Below, piece by piece: positions 47,401 through 58,089 of a stretch of DNA of 64,000 bases. Within the stretch, counting starts at the first letter, position 1, and every line of letters starts with the position of its first letter. The position numbers were made by a program, and so were the translations under genes. Source of the DNA: Desarmillaria ectypa (lineage: Eukaryota > Basidiomycota > Agaricomycetes > Agaricales > Physalacriaceae); NCBI GenBank assembly GCA_030407005.1, contig JAUDYN010000007.1, positions 1,302,001 through 1,366,000 on the forward strand, given 5' to 3'. The notes under the pieces are model-generated. The model made no database searches, was not told where the DNA came from, and saw only the letters and a program-made list of their open reading frames with translations.

Positions 47401-48858
47401 ATGAATCCGCCTAGCCACCTTCTTCCGCACCAGCAGCCGATAGACATGTCTCTCCTCAGCTTTTCGCTAGGAAAGGCATTGAAGAGCGGCAAACGCACGG
47501 ACCAGGCATGTTTTGTTGTCCTACTGTCAGATCGCGATTGATCTCCAGCACAGGCTTGCTCAACTTGCAGGTAATACCCCCATCCGCTGCCGACGAAGCT
47601 GCACTGAGTTCCTTTTCTAGACGTGATAAGGTCGGGTGCGATGGGAACAGGTTTGATCCTAGCTCGATTACGCTGCGTGATACCCTCTCATATGGGCCGG
47701 TAGACCTTGTGGTGTGTGCACGAAAAAGGGATATGCACCGGACCAGTGCGTGACGGGCTGTGGACCATGTCGGAGGGCGAGAGTGCGGTGTGAAGATGGA
47801 GCGCCATGTCAACGTTGCCGCGAGATGGAATTACCTTGTGTCGATCCTAATGCAGATGCAAGACGGAGTATTCAACAGAACACCCTTCCGTCTAGAAGCG
47901 CCCGACCGAACGGTAGAGAGCGGGTCAAGCTCGCATGCGAAGCGTGTCGTAAGGACAACAAGAAGGTATGTCGTTCACCATACTATCCTTGTTTGGGAGT
48001 CTCAAAAAGCTGTCCAAGTGCGACGAGCAACGACCTTGTGGGCGCTGCGTAATCCGAAAGAAGGAATGTGTAATGTTGGAGCGAGGGCCCAAGTCAACAA
48101 AGTTACGCTGCGAAGGCTGCCGGAAAGCCAACAGACGATGCGATGACCTAAGACCGTGCGGCCCATGTCGAAATGCCAATGAAGAGTGTATCAATACCAA
48201 GAGGCAGGGTGGGCATGGTCATCGCGTCAAGCAGGTTTGTGTATTATGTTTATCCGGGTAGCTTTACTTATGTTGTTTTATTTCAGGCCTGCCTTAATTG
48301 CAGGTAGGTGGAGATTACCTGCCAGGTATCTTTAGAGCTGACGGGGACGTTAGGCGAGATAAGATCCGCTGTAACGGTGAACGGTAGGCTGACTTCAGCT
48401 GTCGGTAACGGGGAATCTCATCCACTTTGCTGTAGACCTTGCACACATTGTGACCGTAAGAATTATGAGTGCATTGACCGGGCATGTAAATCATGTTCTT
48501 CCGCCGGATACCCTCATCTATGTAATCACCGAGTCAAAGATCCCGCTAGCATGGATATTGGTATGTGCATTCAGCACTTGCCTATTTCCATATTGTCGCT
48601 AACGTGATGGCTGGTTTTTCAGATTCAAGACGCTCATCATCCGATTCTATTCAACCAGTGGAGCAACTTGTAATGGAGCAGCCACTGCCACAAACCTCTA
48701 TGTTCTCTGTACCTTATTTCTTTGAGCCTCAGCAGCCTCCCATGGGACTGAACCCGATCTACGAGAACGGCACACCAACTTACTACCCTGCTATTGACCC
48801 TAATTTGGATAGGCCAAGCTTAGTGATATCATCATCAGGCCTCGCTGAACACCTGTAG
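47401..48858 (+). CDS. Protein with five tandem Zn2Cys6 clusters
   Basis: 345 residues in nine exons: 47401-47505, 47554-47570, 47621-47650, 47704-47965, 48019-48234, 48287-48303, 48354-48383, 48436-48560, 48623-48858. Five Zn2Cys6 (GAL4-type) binuclear clusters follow one another: C37-C66 (last spacing 9), C70-C96, C129-C155, C169-C195 and C212-C238, the last four with perfect C-x2-C-x6-C-x5-C-x2-C-x6-C spacing. More cysteines follow (C243, C246, C255). The C-terminal 90 residues are Pro/Gln/Tyr-rich. No fungal transcription-factor middle homology domain or coiled coil is seen. Intron 1 is GC-AG by this model; the others are GT-AG of 50-62 bp. ATG is in a strong context (CCACCATGA). Single clusters are DNA-binding in fungal regulators; what five together do is unknown. 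Confidence 0.85.
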
Positions 48859-49126
48859 TACGGCTGCTTTCTCTACCTATTCACTTCATACTCCTTGTGC
48901 CACCAACAATGATTCCCTGAGTTAGTTTGTAATAATGCACTATGTACTATTCTTACGGTGAGTGAAATATCTGTTCAGTGGTATATAATCACTCAATTCT
49001 TACTGCAGAGATCTGATTATCTTGTAATTCTTTAACGTCTGCCGCTATCTTTCTGCATGGGTGTCTGAGGTCTTGTCACCCATGCTCTAACGAGCTGCCA
49101 TATTCCAAATAGACCATGGTGATTTT

Positions 49127-49564
49127 GTGTTACGACATTGCATATACGATTTTCATTGTACTATTCCGTTCTCCAGCCCTTTCATGAACTTTGACGATCA
49201 CTCCGCTTTATATGGTACTTGTTTTGATGCGTGGCCGCGTATTATACTTATTTCACTTGGACCGTTATGCGTGTTAATTTCTGTCCTTCATGTCTGCAAT
49301 TCGTCAGTCGCTCTCTTTTCCTCTGACAACAGATTGACGAAAGTGCGAGCAGGGGTGTCAAAATTCAGCGACCGACCGGTCGTTGCCACAGCTGCCTCCA
49401 GTAGTGTTCGCAAGCTACCGGTAGAGACCTGGAGTCAAAATGACACGTATGGCCTTGCAGAATGGGCCATGCAACTGCAGCTCAAAAATTGGGAGAAAAG
49501 TGAGCAAGAGCTCAAGAAGAAACACGACTCCTTACAGATTGGAGATTCTTGGCCTCGACTCTAG
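49127..49564 (+). CDS. Unrecognised ORF with one membrane segment
   Basis: 145-residue open frame; an inner ATG at 49184 (MNFDDHSALYG) is an equally likely start. One hydrophobic segment (IILISLGPLCVLISVLHV) is followed by a charged C-terminus (NWEKSEQELKKKHDS) that could be helical. No family recognised. It might be the first exon of a longer gene together with coding-looking sequence further right, or a chance frame. Confidence 0.3.
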   Translation: MLRHCIYDFHCTIPFSSPFMNFDDHSALYGTCFDAWPRIILISLGPLCVLISVLHVCNSSVALFSSDNRLTKVRAGVSKFSDRPVVATAASSSVRKLPVETWSQNDTYGLAEWAMQLQLKNWEKSEQELKKKHDSLQIGDSWPRL

Positions 49565-49599
49565 ATGGGTGCGATATCAGGGTGCCCTAGGCGAAAATC

Positions 49600-50775
49600 C
49601 TTAGAAAGATTCTGACAGTATCATCGAAGTTCGAGAGTCTCCGACGGTCGATAACGGCTTTCTAAGGGATATATGGACATGGAGGAGACTGCCTTATTCT
49701 GTCAGGTGCACAGGCTCCAAAGTAATGGTTCGCCAAGTTGGGGACGCGTCACTGGTGAGGGCTGTGATAAGAAAAGGTCTCGAGTTGAAAGGCAGGACGA
49801 GCAGCACTGACTGCGAGTTTTTACTATGATCCCACATAAAAGACGAAGGCCGCCTTCGATTCTTATCCTAGAAAGCTAAATCTTCTCTCAATTTTTGGAC
49901 CCGTGGGCTCTTGCATATCGAGGTCCTGCCTATTACCCTGGCACATGATGCATTCGCTATGCTTTCAGACAGCACGGCTCTTAAGGTTACTTGGAGCGAC
50001 GTTGCATCCTTCCGGGCTTTATTGTCCTTGGGAAAAAAGGAAACCCACGGTATACATCCAACCCACTATTCAGGCTTTTAAATCTAGCTAGAATCTGCAA
50101 GGATGATATGATTGACAACGTCCTAGGTGGCCTTAGGGAACATCTTTGTAGCAGGTGGGCTCGTCTTTGGAACACTCCTCATGCCACAAGTTCCTGCTGG
50201 CCATCCCGATGTTAACAAAACCGAGGAATGCTTGCTTCCAACGTCGACATTTATATATACGGGCTCAGCCCGAAGGAGGTCAATGACAAAATCCTGCACA
50301 TTGGGGTGTGTGTAAGAGCCACTTTCCAATCGGACACCCCTTCCTCGTCGTCCGCAACTCGCAGACCATCACATTTTATTCAGCGTGGCCCAGGAAGAGA
50401 GTCCGGATAGTTCTTAGATAGTTCTCAGGTTGATGAACAGTCCTCATGAGGTGCTTCTGAACTTTGATTTGAATATGCGCACGGCCTGGTATGATCGCTT
50501 GAATGTGTGGATACTTCCATGGTTCGTTCGGGCGGTGGAGGGTAAGTTTACAGCGATTTACGAAATATGGAAGTATTGTTGATGCTGTTCTCATATAGCG
50601 GGTACCAGTATCTTCACGATGGACCTCATCAATGGACACTACCTGGGATACAGGAAAGCGACTCGCGACCAACGGTAGGCTCTGCTTAGCTCCTCCCCTT
50701 TTACTTTACTGGTCATAATGTACCGTAGTGTTTTCAAGGATGCAGACGAAGGCTATAGTATCTGAATCCTCCCAT
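49600..50775 (+). other. Unrecognised coding-like stretch with plausible introns
   Basis: Several frames look coding. The clearest is at the 3' end: a frame from ATG near 50433 (MNSPHEVLLNFDLNMRTAWYD) ends at a GTAAGT donor near 50540, resumes after ATAG near 50599 (GTSIFTMDLINGHYLGYRKA), has another donor (GTAGGC) near 50676, and ends VFKDADEGYSI-TGA near 50763. Upstream blocks near 49640-49830, 49925-50085 and 50228-50400 are open in different frames. I recognise no family. It may be one decayed or heavily spliced gene. Confidence 0.3.
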
Positions 50776-50817
50776 CTTACATAGCCTCCCTTTCGACGCG
50801 CACCTGCGCATACACTG

Positions 50818-51150
50818 CTGGGGCCGGTATGTTTTTAGGTTCGAAGAAGCGGTCCTAAAAATGTCGTGAATTTCTATGTGATCTTTCGACAGGAAAAAGG
50901 ATCGCCTAAAAACAAGATAAAAAACATCACTTTTTCGTCCTCCTTTAGAATATGAAAAACAGTACGGAAAATATCGAAAAAGTGGTTTCCATTGCTCTGA
51001 ACAATGGAAACTGCCTTTTCTTTGTTAAAAATATGCTCTTTCTGGTGTATAAAAACTGCGCAGAAAACAAGGCCTTTTCATTATGTTTTTTTAGGTCCTG
51101 TTTTTCAAAAGTCACGACATTTTTAGGTCTCAAAAAGTAGCCGACCCCAG
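50818..51150. mobile_element. 333-bp foldback element (MITE-like)
   Basis: Terminal inverted repeats start CTGGGGCCGG on the left and CTGGGGTCGG on the complementary right end. Both arms then contain CCTAAAAATGTCGTGA, and the centre is a perfect small hairpin (TTTCCATTG ... CAATGGAAA near 50990-51010), so the whole element can fold back. No transposase ORF. Only a possible 2-bp TG duplication flanks it. It lies in the spacer between the unknown coding stretch and acetate kinase. Confidence 0.65.
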
Positions 51151-51570
51151 TGATATCTCTCAATACAGTAGGATTTGATTATTATCGTACATTACTAGTG
51201 GGACTATACATGTCCAAAATTCACTGGAAAAGATTGAATCCATGATTTATCGCTGGCCGTGCCGTCATTCTAATCATTCATTAGATATGCAGCTCGTCTT
51301 CGGGTGAATTGAACTATCAGCTTATTGACGGCGAGACCCAGGTGAATACACGATACTAAGTGCACATTGTCGTGCGCCTGTGCGGGAAGCCGTCTTGTCC
51401 GGATTCAAAGATCAATGAACATTTCCGACTGGCATACCTCTGCTCTATATCGCTAACTAATAAATACATATGATCAATTATTTAATGTGATACGTTACCC
51501 GTTATCATTCGCTAAGCCAAAACTTATCATTGTGAACACACTGTCTCGCCATCTCGAACTGTGAATACGA
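51151..51570. other. Spacer downstream of acetate kinase
   Basis: No coding frame or structured feature seen. It should contain the acetate kinase 3' UTR and terminator (minus strand), with TTTATTAG/AATAAA-like AT-rich stretches near 51460-51500. Confidence 0.4.
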
Positions 51571-53058
51571 TTAGCTCCAGTAGTAGACAACAAAAGGACC
51601 CACCTGCTCATCTGTCCGGCATACCAAAATGCGCTTTGTTTCTGCGGTCCCCTTGCTGATATCGATTACGACTTGATCGGCCTTGCTATCAACGTTCCCA
51701 CTGTTGCCGCTAACGCCAGAGTAGCCTAAGCATTTCAATTTATCCGCAACGGCTGCCCTAAGCTCCACGCTATGCTCTCCGATACCACCAGCAAAGACTA
51801 CTGCGTCAACGCAACCGCTAAGCTTCAAATGGTAAGACCCGAGGTAATTGAGGATGCGGTCCTTGAAAAGATCGAATGCAAGCTGGTCAACTTCCGAGCC
51901 CTCTTTCGCCCGCCGGGTAACAAGCCCGAAGTCAGTGGTCCCTGTAAGAGATTTCCATCCTGATTTGGAGTTCAGGATGTATTCCGCCTGGACAGTTCAG
52001 TGTTTAAACAGTGGAGAAGTGGCGAGTAGGAAGGAACTTACTTGCGTAACATGCACCTGCGTCGCGAGTTTAGGGTCGTGACTGATTCTTCCGGCTTTGT
52101 TTGTGTAATGGAAGATGAGACTAGGATCAATGGCGCCCGAACGCGTTGCTCCCGGAAGGCCGTTGAGTGGCGTGAGTCCCATAGATGTATCGTACGATAA
52201 ACCGTTCTTTATCGCGCACACTGACGCGCCTGACCCGAGATGAAGGATAATGAGGTTGAGCTCCGTAGGAGGCTGATAGAAGAAATAGAATCAGAACTCG
52301 GATGAATCATATGACATATACCTTGTCGAGAAACTCTGCGACGGATCGAAGTATGAAGGAGTCTGATGGGATTCAGACCCGGAGACTGGGAAACGGGAAA
52401 GACGTACAGCTAAGTCCATGGAATCCATACTTCTTGAGACCTCGCTTCGTGGCTACGGCCTGGTCGATGGCATAGCTGGCTATATGTGGCGGTATTGAGC
52501 GATGGAAGGCCGTATCAAAGAATGCGATAGAGTTAGCGTTGGGAAGGACAGAGATGCAGGAAGTGATGACTGTAAGAGCAGCATCGTTGTGTCTAAAAAG
52601 TATACTTGGAGCTCAGAGAAAGCAGGGAGAAACCCGGGTTCTTACAGCGGTGCGAGATCAGAGAGCCTCTCAATATGATGGAATGTCTCATCACTGATAA
52701 CAACAGGATCACTGTAATCCCCGCCGTGAACAACGCGGTGACAGACATTCACAATAGCGTCTTTATCAATGTCTGTTTCGCCTTGGAGCGCATGCAATAA
52801 ATGGGCAAAGGCGGACGCGTGGTCTGTGATGGACGGGACATCGGACGTAGTATTCTTGAATTCCGTCGAGACCAACTTGAAGGAGAATTTGGCGGGTGGA
52901 GCGGTTATACTTGAGATTGAGGACGTAAGTAGAAGACACGGAGCTATACTTTCTCGAATATCGTAGAGAGATATCTTGAGCGACGACGAGCCCGCGTTGA
53001 CGGCGAGGACGAGTCCTGTTCTGAAGGACATGGTACTTGATGGAAGAGACGCGCTCAT
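51571..53058 (-). CDS. ack: Acetate kinase
   Basis: Converts acetyl phosphate plus ADP to acetate plus ATP (reversible), the step after phosphoketolase. Exons on the minus strand: 53058-52646, 52592-52408, 52362-52322, 52272-52042, 51987-51571; introns are 45-54 bp, and phases fit throughout, giving 428 residues, normal for the family. Signatures: [11 protein letters not shown] near residues 18-28 (N21), CHRVVHGG near the end of exon 1, IAFFDTAFH (catalytic aspartate) in exon 2, [15 protein letters not shown] and DTSMGLTPL in exon 4, and FAGGIGEHS in exon 5. A second ATG at 53031 (MSFRTG) is an alternative start. It is divergent from phosphoketolase across 225 bp, implying shared control. No defect seen. 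Confidence 0.95.
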
Positions 53059-53283
53059 GCCTAGGCCTCAGCGGTGATGTCACTGATCCAGGTCATTACG
53101 TCACTATTCCCAAAACAACAGCAAAGCACATGAGCAAATACTTACGGAAAAATTGCCGGTCCGAATAGCCGGGGTCCTGCCGCAGAACGGTCTCGAAACT
53201 GAAATTCAAACTACGAGACAGAGCATATATAAGGACCCTCGTAATGCCAATATCAGTTCAGCCACATCTTTCCTTCTCACGCA
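53059..53283. promoter_or_regulatory. Divergent promoter of acetate kinase and phosphoketolase
   Basis: 225-bp spacer between the two start codons. On the phosphoketolase side a TATA-type TATATAA lies at 53226-53232, 52 bp before its ATG. Near the acetate kinase start there are two CRE/ATF-like motifs, TGATGTCA (53075-53082) and TTACGTCA (53096-53103), 21 bp apart, which could bind bZIP factors. The motif reading is inference; co-regulation fits the shared pathway. Confidence 0.5.
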
Positions 53284-56200
53284 ATGCCTGGCCAAATTCT
53301 CTTCCAAGCAAACCCTTTACCTGACCCGTCCCAGCTTCCTGATGTCTTTGAGAGCTTTGGCATCAAGCTCAATACCAAGGACTACCTTCCTAGCTATGAA
53401 CTTCACGCCCTGCAGAAGTTCAGGCGTGCCGCCGACTATATTGCTGCTGGTGAGTAACTGCATGTATGCGCTTAAAAATGATGCTTATCGTCTCAGCTAT
53501 GATATTCCTCAATGACGACGTTCTCGTCGAGAAGCCTATCACCCATGACAACATCAAGCCCCGCCTTCTAGGCCACTGGGGAACGTGTCCCGGGTTGGTC
53601 ATGGTGTATGCGCACCTCAACAGAATTATTTGCAAAACTGGCTTGGAGGCGCTTTATGTCGTCGGTCCAGGTACCGGAATTCCGTCTGCTGACTGCACCC
53701 AATTGATGTTATATATAGGACATGGCGCACCTGCTATTTTATCCTGTCTATGGCTTGAGGACTCTATGAATAATTTTTTCCCCGAAATCACTCGTGATTA
53801 TCGTGGACTCAAGAAGCTTGTTGCCGGCTTCAGTGCACCCGGAGGCTTTCCTAGGTGCTTCATCTCGTAAACCTATGCCCTTCATCGTTTCAAACCTTTA
53901 ACATGTTAGTCACATCAATGCTGCAACTCCAGGTGCCATCCACGAAGGCGGTGAATTGGGATACGCTCTCAGCGTCTCTTTCGGTGCCGTCATGGACAAG
54001 CCTGATCTTGTCGTCGCCTGCATCGTCGGTGACGGTGAGGCCGAAACAGGACCCACTGCCACGGCTTGGCACGGGTTCAAGTACATCGATCCTGCTGAGT
54101 CTGGCGCCGTGCTCCCCATTGTTCACGTCAATGGATTCAAGATTTCAGAGCGTACTATCTATGGAACCATGGACGACAAGGAGATGATTGCTCTTTTCAC
54201 GTAAGCACGTTTCCATATCTTTCCTCTACGGACTTAGCTTGATGTCATCATCAATAGCGGTTACGGGTACCAGCCACGAATTGTGTCTGATGTCGAGAAC
54301 ATCGACAACGATCTTGCTGCATCTATGGACTGGGCCTTGGCCGAAATTAAGGAGATTCAAGCAGCCGCTCGTACGGGCACAGCCATCGTGAAACCTCGCT
54401 GGCCCGTCATCATTCTCCGTACACCTAAGGGTCTTTCGGGGCCGAAGGTGTTCCACGGCGAACTTATTGAAGGATCTTTTCACTCTCACCAAGTCCCCCT
54501 TCCTAACGCCAAAACCTCTGACGAGGAACTCGCGGCTCTGCAGAGCTGGTTGAAGAGCTATAAACCCGAAGAATTGTTCACCAAGGAGGGTTCCCCAGTC
54601 GAGGAGATTCTCAGCATTGTTCCCATAAATGCTGAGAAGAGGTTGGGCCAGAAGGAGGAGAGCTACAAGGCCTACGTCCCGCTCGATCTGCCCGAATGGA
54701 GTGATTTTGGTGTCAAGAAAGGGTGGGAGGAGAGCTGTATGAAGGCTGTCGGACGGTTTTTGAAGGAGGTTATAAATCTGTGAACTATGTCTCACTCTCT
54801 CCTTGCTTCCAATGTTCACCATTATTTTACAGGAACCCCTCGACGTTCAGGATTTTCTCTCCTGATGAGTTGGTCTCTAACAAGTTGGACGCTGTCCTTG
54901 ATAACAGTGGCCGTAACTTCCAGTGGGATATCGCCTCCAGGGCAAACGGAGGTCGAGGTTGGTAATCTTCTACGTGTAATCTTCGTCTTTGTTTATGATT
55001 TATCCAGTAATCGAGATCCTCTCGGAGCATACTTGTCAAGGTATGCTTCAAGGCTATACACTAACCGGAAGAACGGGTCTCTTCCCGAGTTACGAAGCGT
55101 TCTTGGGCATCGTCCACACGATGATGGTACAGTATGCCAAGTTTGCCAAGATGGTGCGTCCAACCGACGTCAAATTGGAAGTCAATATTGGTAGCCTACA
55201 TTTATCTCTAGGCCTCCGAGACGCCATGGAGACAAGACGTCGGCTCCATCAACTACCTCGAGACGTCTACATGGACGCGTCAAGAGCACAACGGGTTCTC
55301 CCATCAGAACCCGTCGTTCATCGGGGCCGTCCTTAACCTCAAGGCCGCCTCCGCCCGCGTGTATCTTCCACCTGATGCAAACTGTTTCTTATCGACTATT
55401 TCTCATTGCTTGAGGGCAAAGAACTATGTCAACTTGATGGTTGGTAGCAAGCAGCCCACACCTGTTTGGCTATCCCCTGAAGAAGCTGACCGTGTAAGTG
55501 TGGACGTCACACTCCTCCGAGTTCAGTTTGTTCATATAGTGTGTCTTATAGCACTGTGTTGCCGGTGCTTCTGTCTGGAAGTTCGCCAGTATTGACGATG
55601 GCGTCAGCCCCGATGTGTACGTCTTCATTCTGCATTCCAGAATCTCATCCGGTCTAATAGCTTTTCCTAGCGTCCTCGTTGGTATCGGCGTCGAAGTAAC
55701 ATTTGAAGTTATTGCTGCTGCCGCTATCCTCCGCCGGTACGCGCCCGACCTCCGCGTCCGTGTTGTGAATGTTACAGATTTGATGATCCTTTCGGCGCAC
55801 GGATCTCACCCCCATGCCCTGACGGAGGACGCTTTCCACTCGTTGTTTACCGAGGACAAGTCTGTTCACTTCAATTATCACGGATATCCCATGGAACTGA
55901 AGGGTTTGTTATTCGGCCGTGCTGGACTTGATAGGGTGACGATTCAGGGTTACAATGAGGAAGGGACGACTACATCACCGTTTGACGTACGTATCAATTG
56001 TTTGTTACGTCGGCCGGGAAGATTCTGAATCCTTGTAGATGATGTTATGCAACCACACGTCCCGCTACGATGTTGCCATCGCTGCTATCCAAAGTGGCGC
56101 CCTTCACAACTCGAAAGTTGCGGTGTCAGCCCACGAGACTGAGAGCTACTTGAAGCATCTTGCGCAAAAGGATAAGGAGTATATCCTTGCGAATGGTCAA

Positions 56201-56285
56201 GGTAAAGTCTGAGGGTTCTACCTCCTTGATCTGGCTGATGACTACTTTAGATCGTCCGGGAACGTTCGACATACCGACTTTCTAA
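53284..56285 (+). CDS. xfp: Phosphoketolase (xylulose-5-P/fructose-6-P)
   Basis: Thiamine-diphosphate enzyme that splits xylulose 5-phosphate (and often fructose 6-phosphate) with phosphate into acetyl phosphate plus glyceraldehyde 3-phosphate (or erythrose 4-phosphate). Twelve exons: 53284-53449, 53497-53670, 53719-53854, 53910-54200, 54258-54779, 54833-54957, 55008-55153, 55212-55493, 55552-55616, 55671-55986, 56039-56201, 56251-56285; all phases agree, giving 806 residues, the usual length. Motifs: [18 protein letters not shown] across the exon 2/3 junction, the ThDP/Mg site [51 protein letters not shown] across exon 6/7, [12 protein letters not shown], and the C-terminal region with [16 protein letters not shown] divergent neighbour supplies acetate kinase. 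It appears intact. Confidence 0.95.
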
Positions 56286-57387
56286 AATGCTCAGTTGCGG
56301 GACAGTAAGTAAGTAAGATGTGTATCGCCACGGACACTTTGTATGGGTGTAGCAAAAAACTGGTTAAGTGTATACTATCAATTTGTAGATTATGTTTGCA
56401 TCGGTCTTGTTCATAGGGATCTTGAAAGCAGGAAAGCCAATGTAATGAATTTTGCCTCGGTTTCACTTTTAGGCAGGCAGTGCTGTCTTTCTCCTTGCAT
56501 CTGTGGTGTGAAGTTATCAAGACGAGTACCTCTTTGCTCATTGGCCCATGGCTCTGGGTCAAAATGTATTCGCAAGTACTACTACATTGCAAAAAGGGCA
56601 GTGATTCTGTAGCCAAGTGAAGCTGCGGAACTGAATGAGAGATCAGAATAGAGATGTATCAAGTATTTAAATGAATCTGGAATATGATTTGAGACAAGAC
56701 AAGAAATTCTTGATTTCTTGGATTTGAGGAGGAGAGAACTCAGCTTCAAGAGGACTGAGAGTTGTTGGGATTTTCTGGAAAGTTCTAGAAGGAGCAATCC
56801 AGCATCATGCTGAAAGTCAATGAGTAAGCATGAGAGGAGTAGAAAGTTGTAGTACATTCTAGATTCTAGTGCAAAGTAGTATAAATATAAGCTCTGTAGG
56901 AGCCATAAAGCAACAAGTTCTTTACATCTGGCTTTGCTAGCCTGGAGTCTACCCTATGCAACACCTAGGATTCCAATAAGAGTTGAGCAGGGGGAATGAA
57001 ACCAGTCCTGGGGCAAATCCTAGGATGAAGAGATGCCAAAAGCTCAAACTCATAGCAGTGGAAGCTGAGAACTCAGTTGTTTGGAAAAACCTGAAATCTG
57101 AGCAGCTGAAAAGACATATCTGCAGCATCAGACCAGGTACTAATCATCCTAGAGCAAAGCTCCCAATGAGATGGGATGATATGCAGTGAGTACCAGAACC
57201 CCCAAACCAGAGCTGAAGCTTGGGATACTTTAAAGCAATTGATTTGTATGTAGCAAGGCTAAGTTCAACAGTAAGAGTATCTTATTCTATGAATATGGAT
57301 GAGGCAAGCAGTGTTTAACATGAAACTGTTCAAAAGAGTTCTTTAGTTCAGCTATGTGAGTAAGAGTATATGACTTTATGATCATAG
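56286..57387. other. Unassigned AT-rich spacer
   Basis: From about 56.6 kb the composition shifts to the transposon-like AT-rich style. A TATAAATATAAGC motif near 56880 and CA/TG-rich flanks could be part of an old LTR, but no boundaries or coding motifs could be fixed. Confidence 0.4.
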
Positions 57388-57782
57388 TGTTACAATTTTT
57401 CCATTATCTTATCATGATTTATGTTGCAGTACTTATGCAACATCATTGTATCCACCAAAACACCAAAATTCCATCCAATCAAACCTCTCACATCCCATGT
57501 ATTCCCAATCCTCTTGATCTAGTTGGATCATAGTCATCTGACTTCTAACATTTCATGCATGGACATTCATGTTTCATCTATTATTAAACCTCATACTTTC
57601 ATATATAAAGTAGAGAGACTTTGTACTTAGTCTCTATCTTCTGACTAAATTGCATCTATATACCATCTATTACACTCCTCTAAAGACTCAGCCATCCTCT
57701 TATTTAGGGTGATTGTCTGAATGTGAGACAGCCCAAGAGTGACACATGGTCCCAAGATCATGTGCTAGATCAGACCATAACA
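57388..57782 (+). repeat. Element F 5' LTR
   Basis: 395 bp, TGTTACAA...CCATAACA. TATATAAAG starts at 57602, and TATCTTCTGACTAA (57635-57648) lies 33 nt after it. Confidence 0.85.
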
Positions 57783-57796
57783 TTAGTCAGAAGATA
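57783..57796 (+). promoter_or_regulatory. Element F primer-binding site (self-priming type)
   Basis: TTAGTCAGAAGATA follows the LTR directly and is a perfect 14-nt complement of LTR positions 57635-57648. Confidence 0.65.
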
Positions 57797-57843
57797 CCCA
57801 ACCCACTCCTTCTACACTAGCCATAAAAGTAGCAACAATTCAT

Positions 57844-57960
57844 ATGCCTGAACATAATGATAACAAAAGAACTATCTCTCTCAGCATTGCAATCAGCAGT
57901 GCCACCCTACTCATCATATTTACAGCACTCTTCATACTAGCATATGAAGAAGAGTTATGA
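57844..57960 (+). CDS. Element F leader micro-ORF with membrane segment
   Basis: 38 residues, 61 nt after the LTR, uninterrupted to a TGA that aligns with a TGG tryptophan codon in element E. A polar N-terminus (MPEHNDNKRT) is followed by a hydrophobic segment ending ALFILAYEEEL. It matches B and E in the hydrophobic segment and acidic end. Probably shortened by TGG to TGA. Confidence 0.55.
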   Translation: MPEHNDNKRTISLSIAISSATLLIIFTALFILAYEEEL

Positions 57961-58089
57961 ACCATCCTCTGACAAGAGTGGTGACCCTGCCATCAACTAA
58001 CACTTCTACCTCACCCACCCTGACATCCCCTACATAGCCTTCCCAGGAGACCTTTTCCTGTCTAATTAGGACCTCAAGAGAAGGAGACA

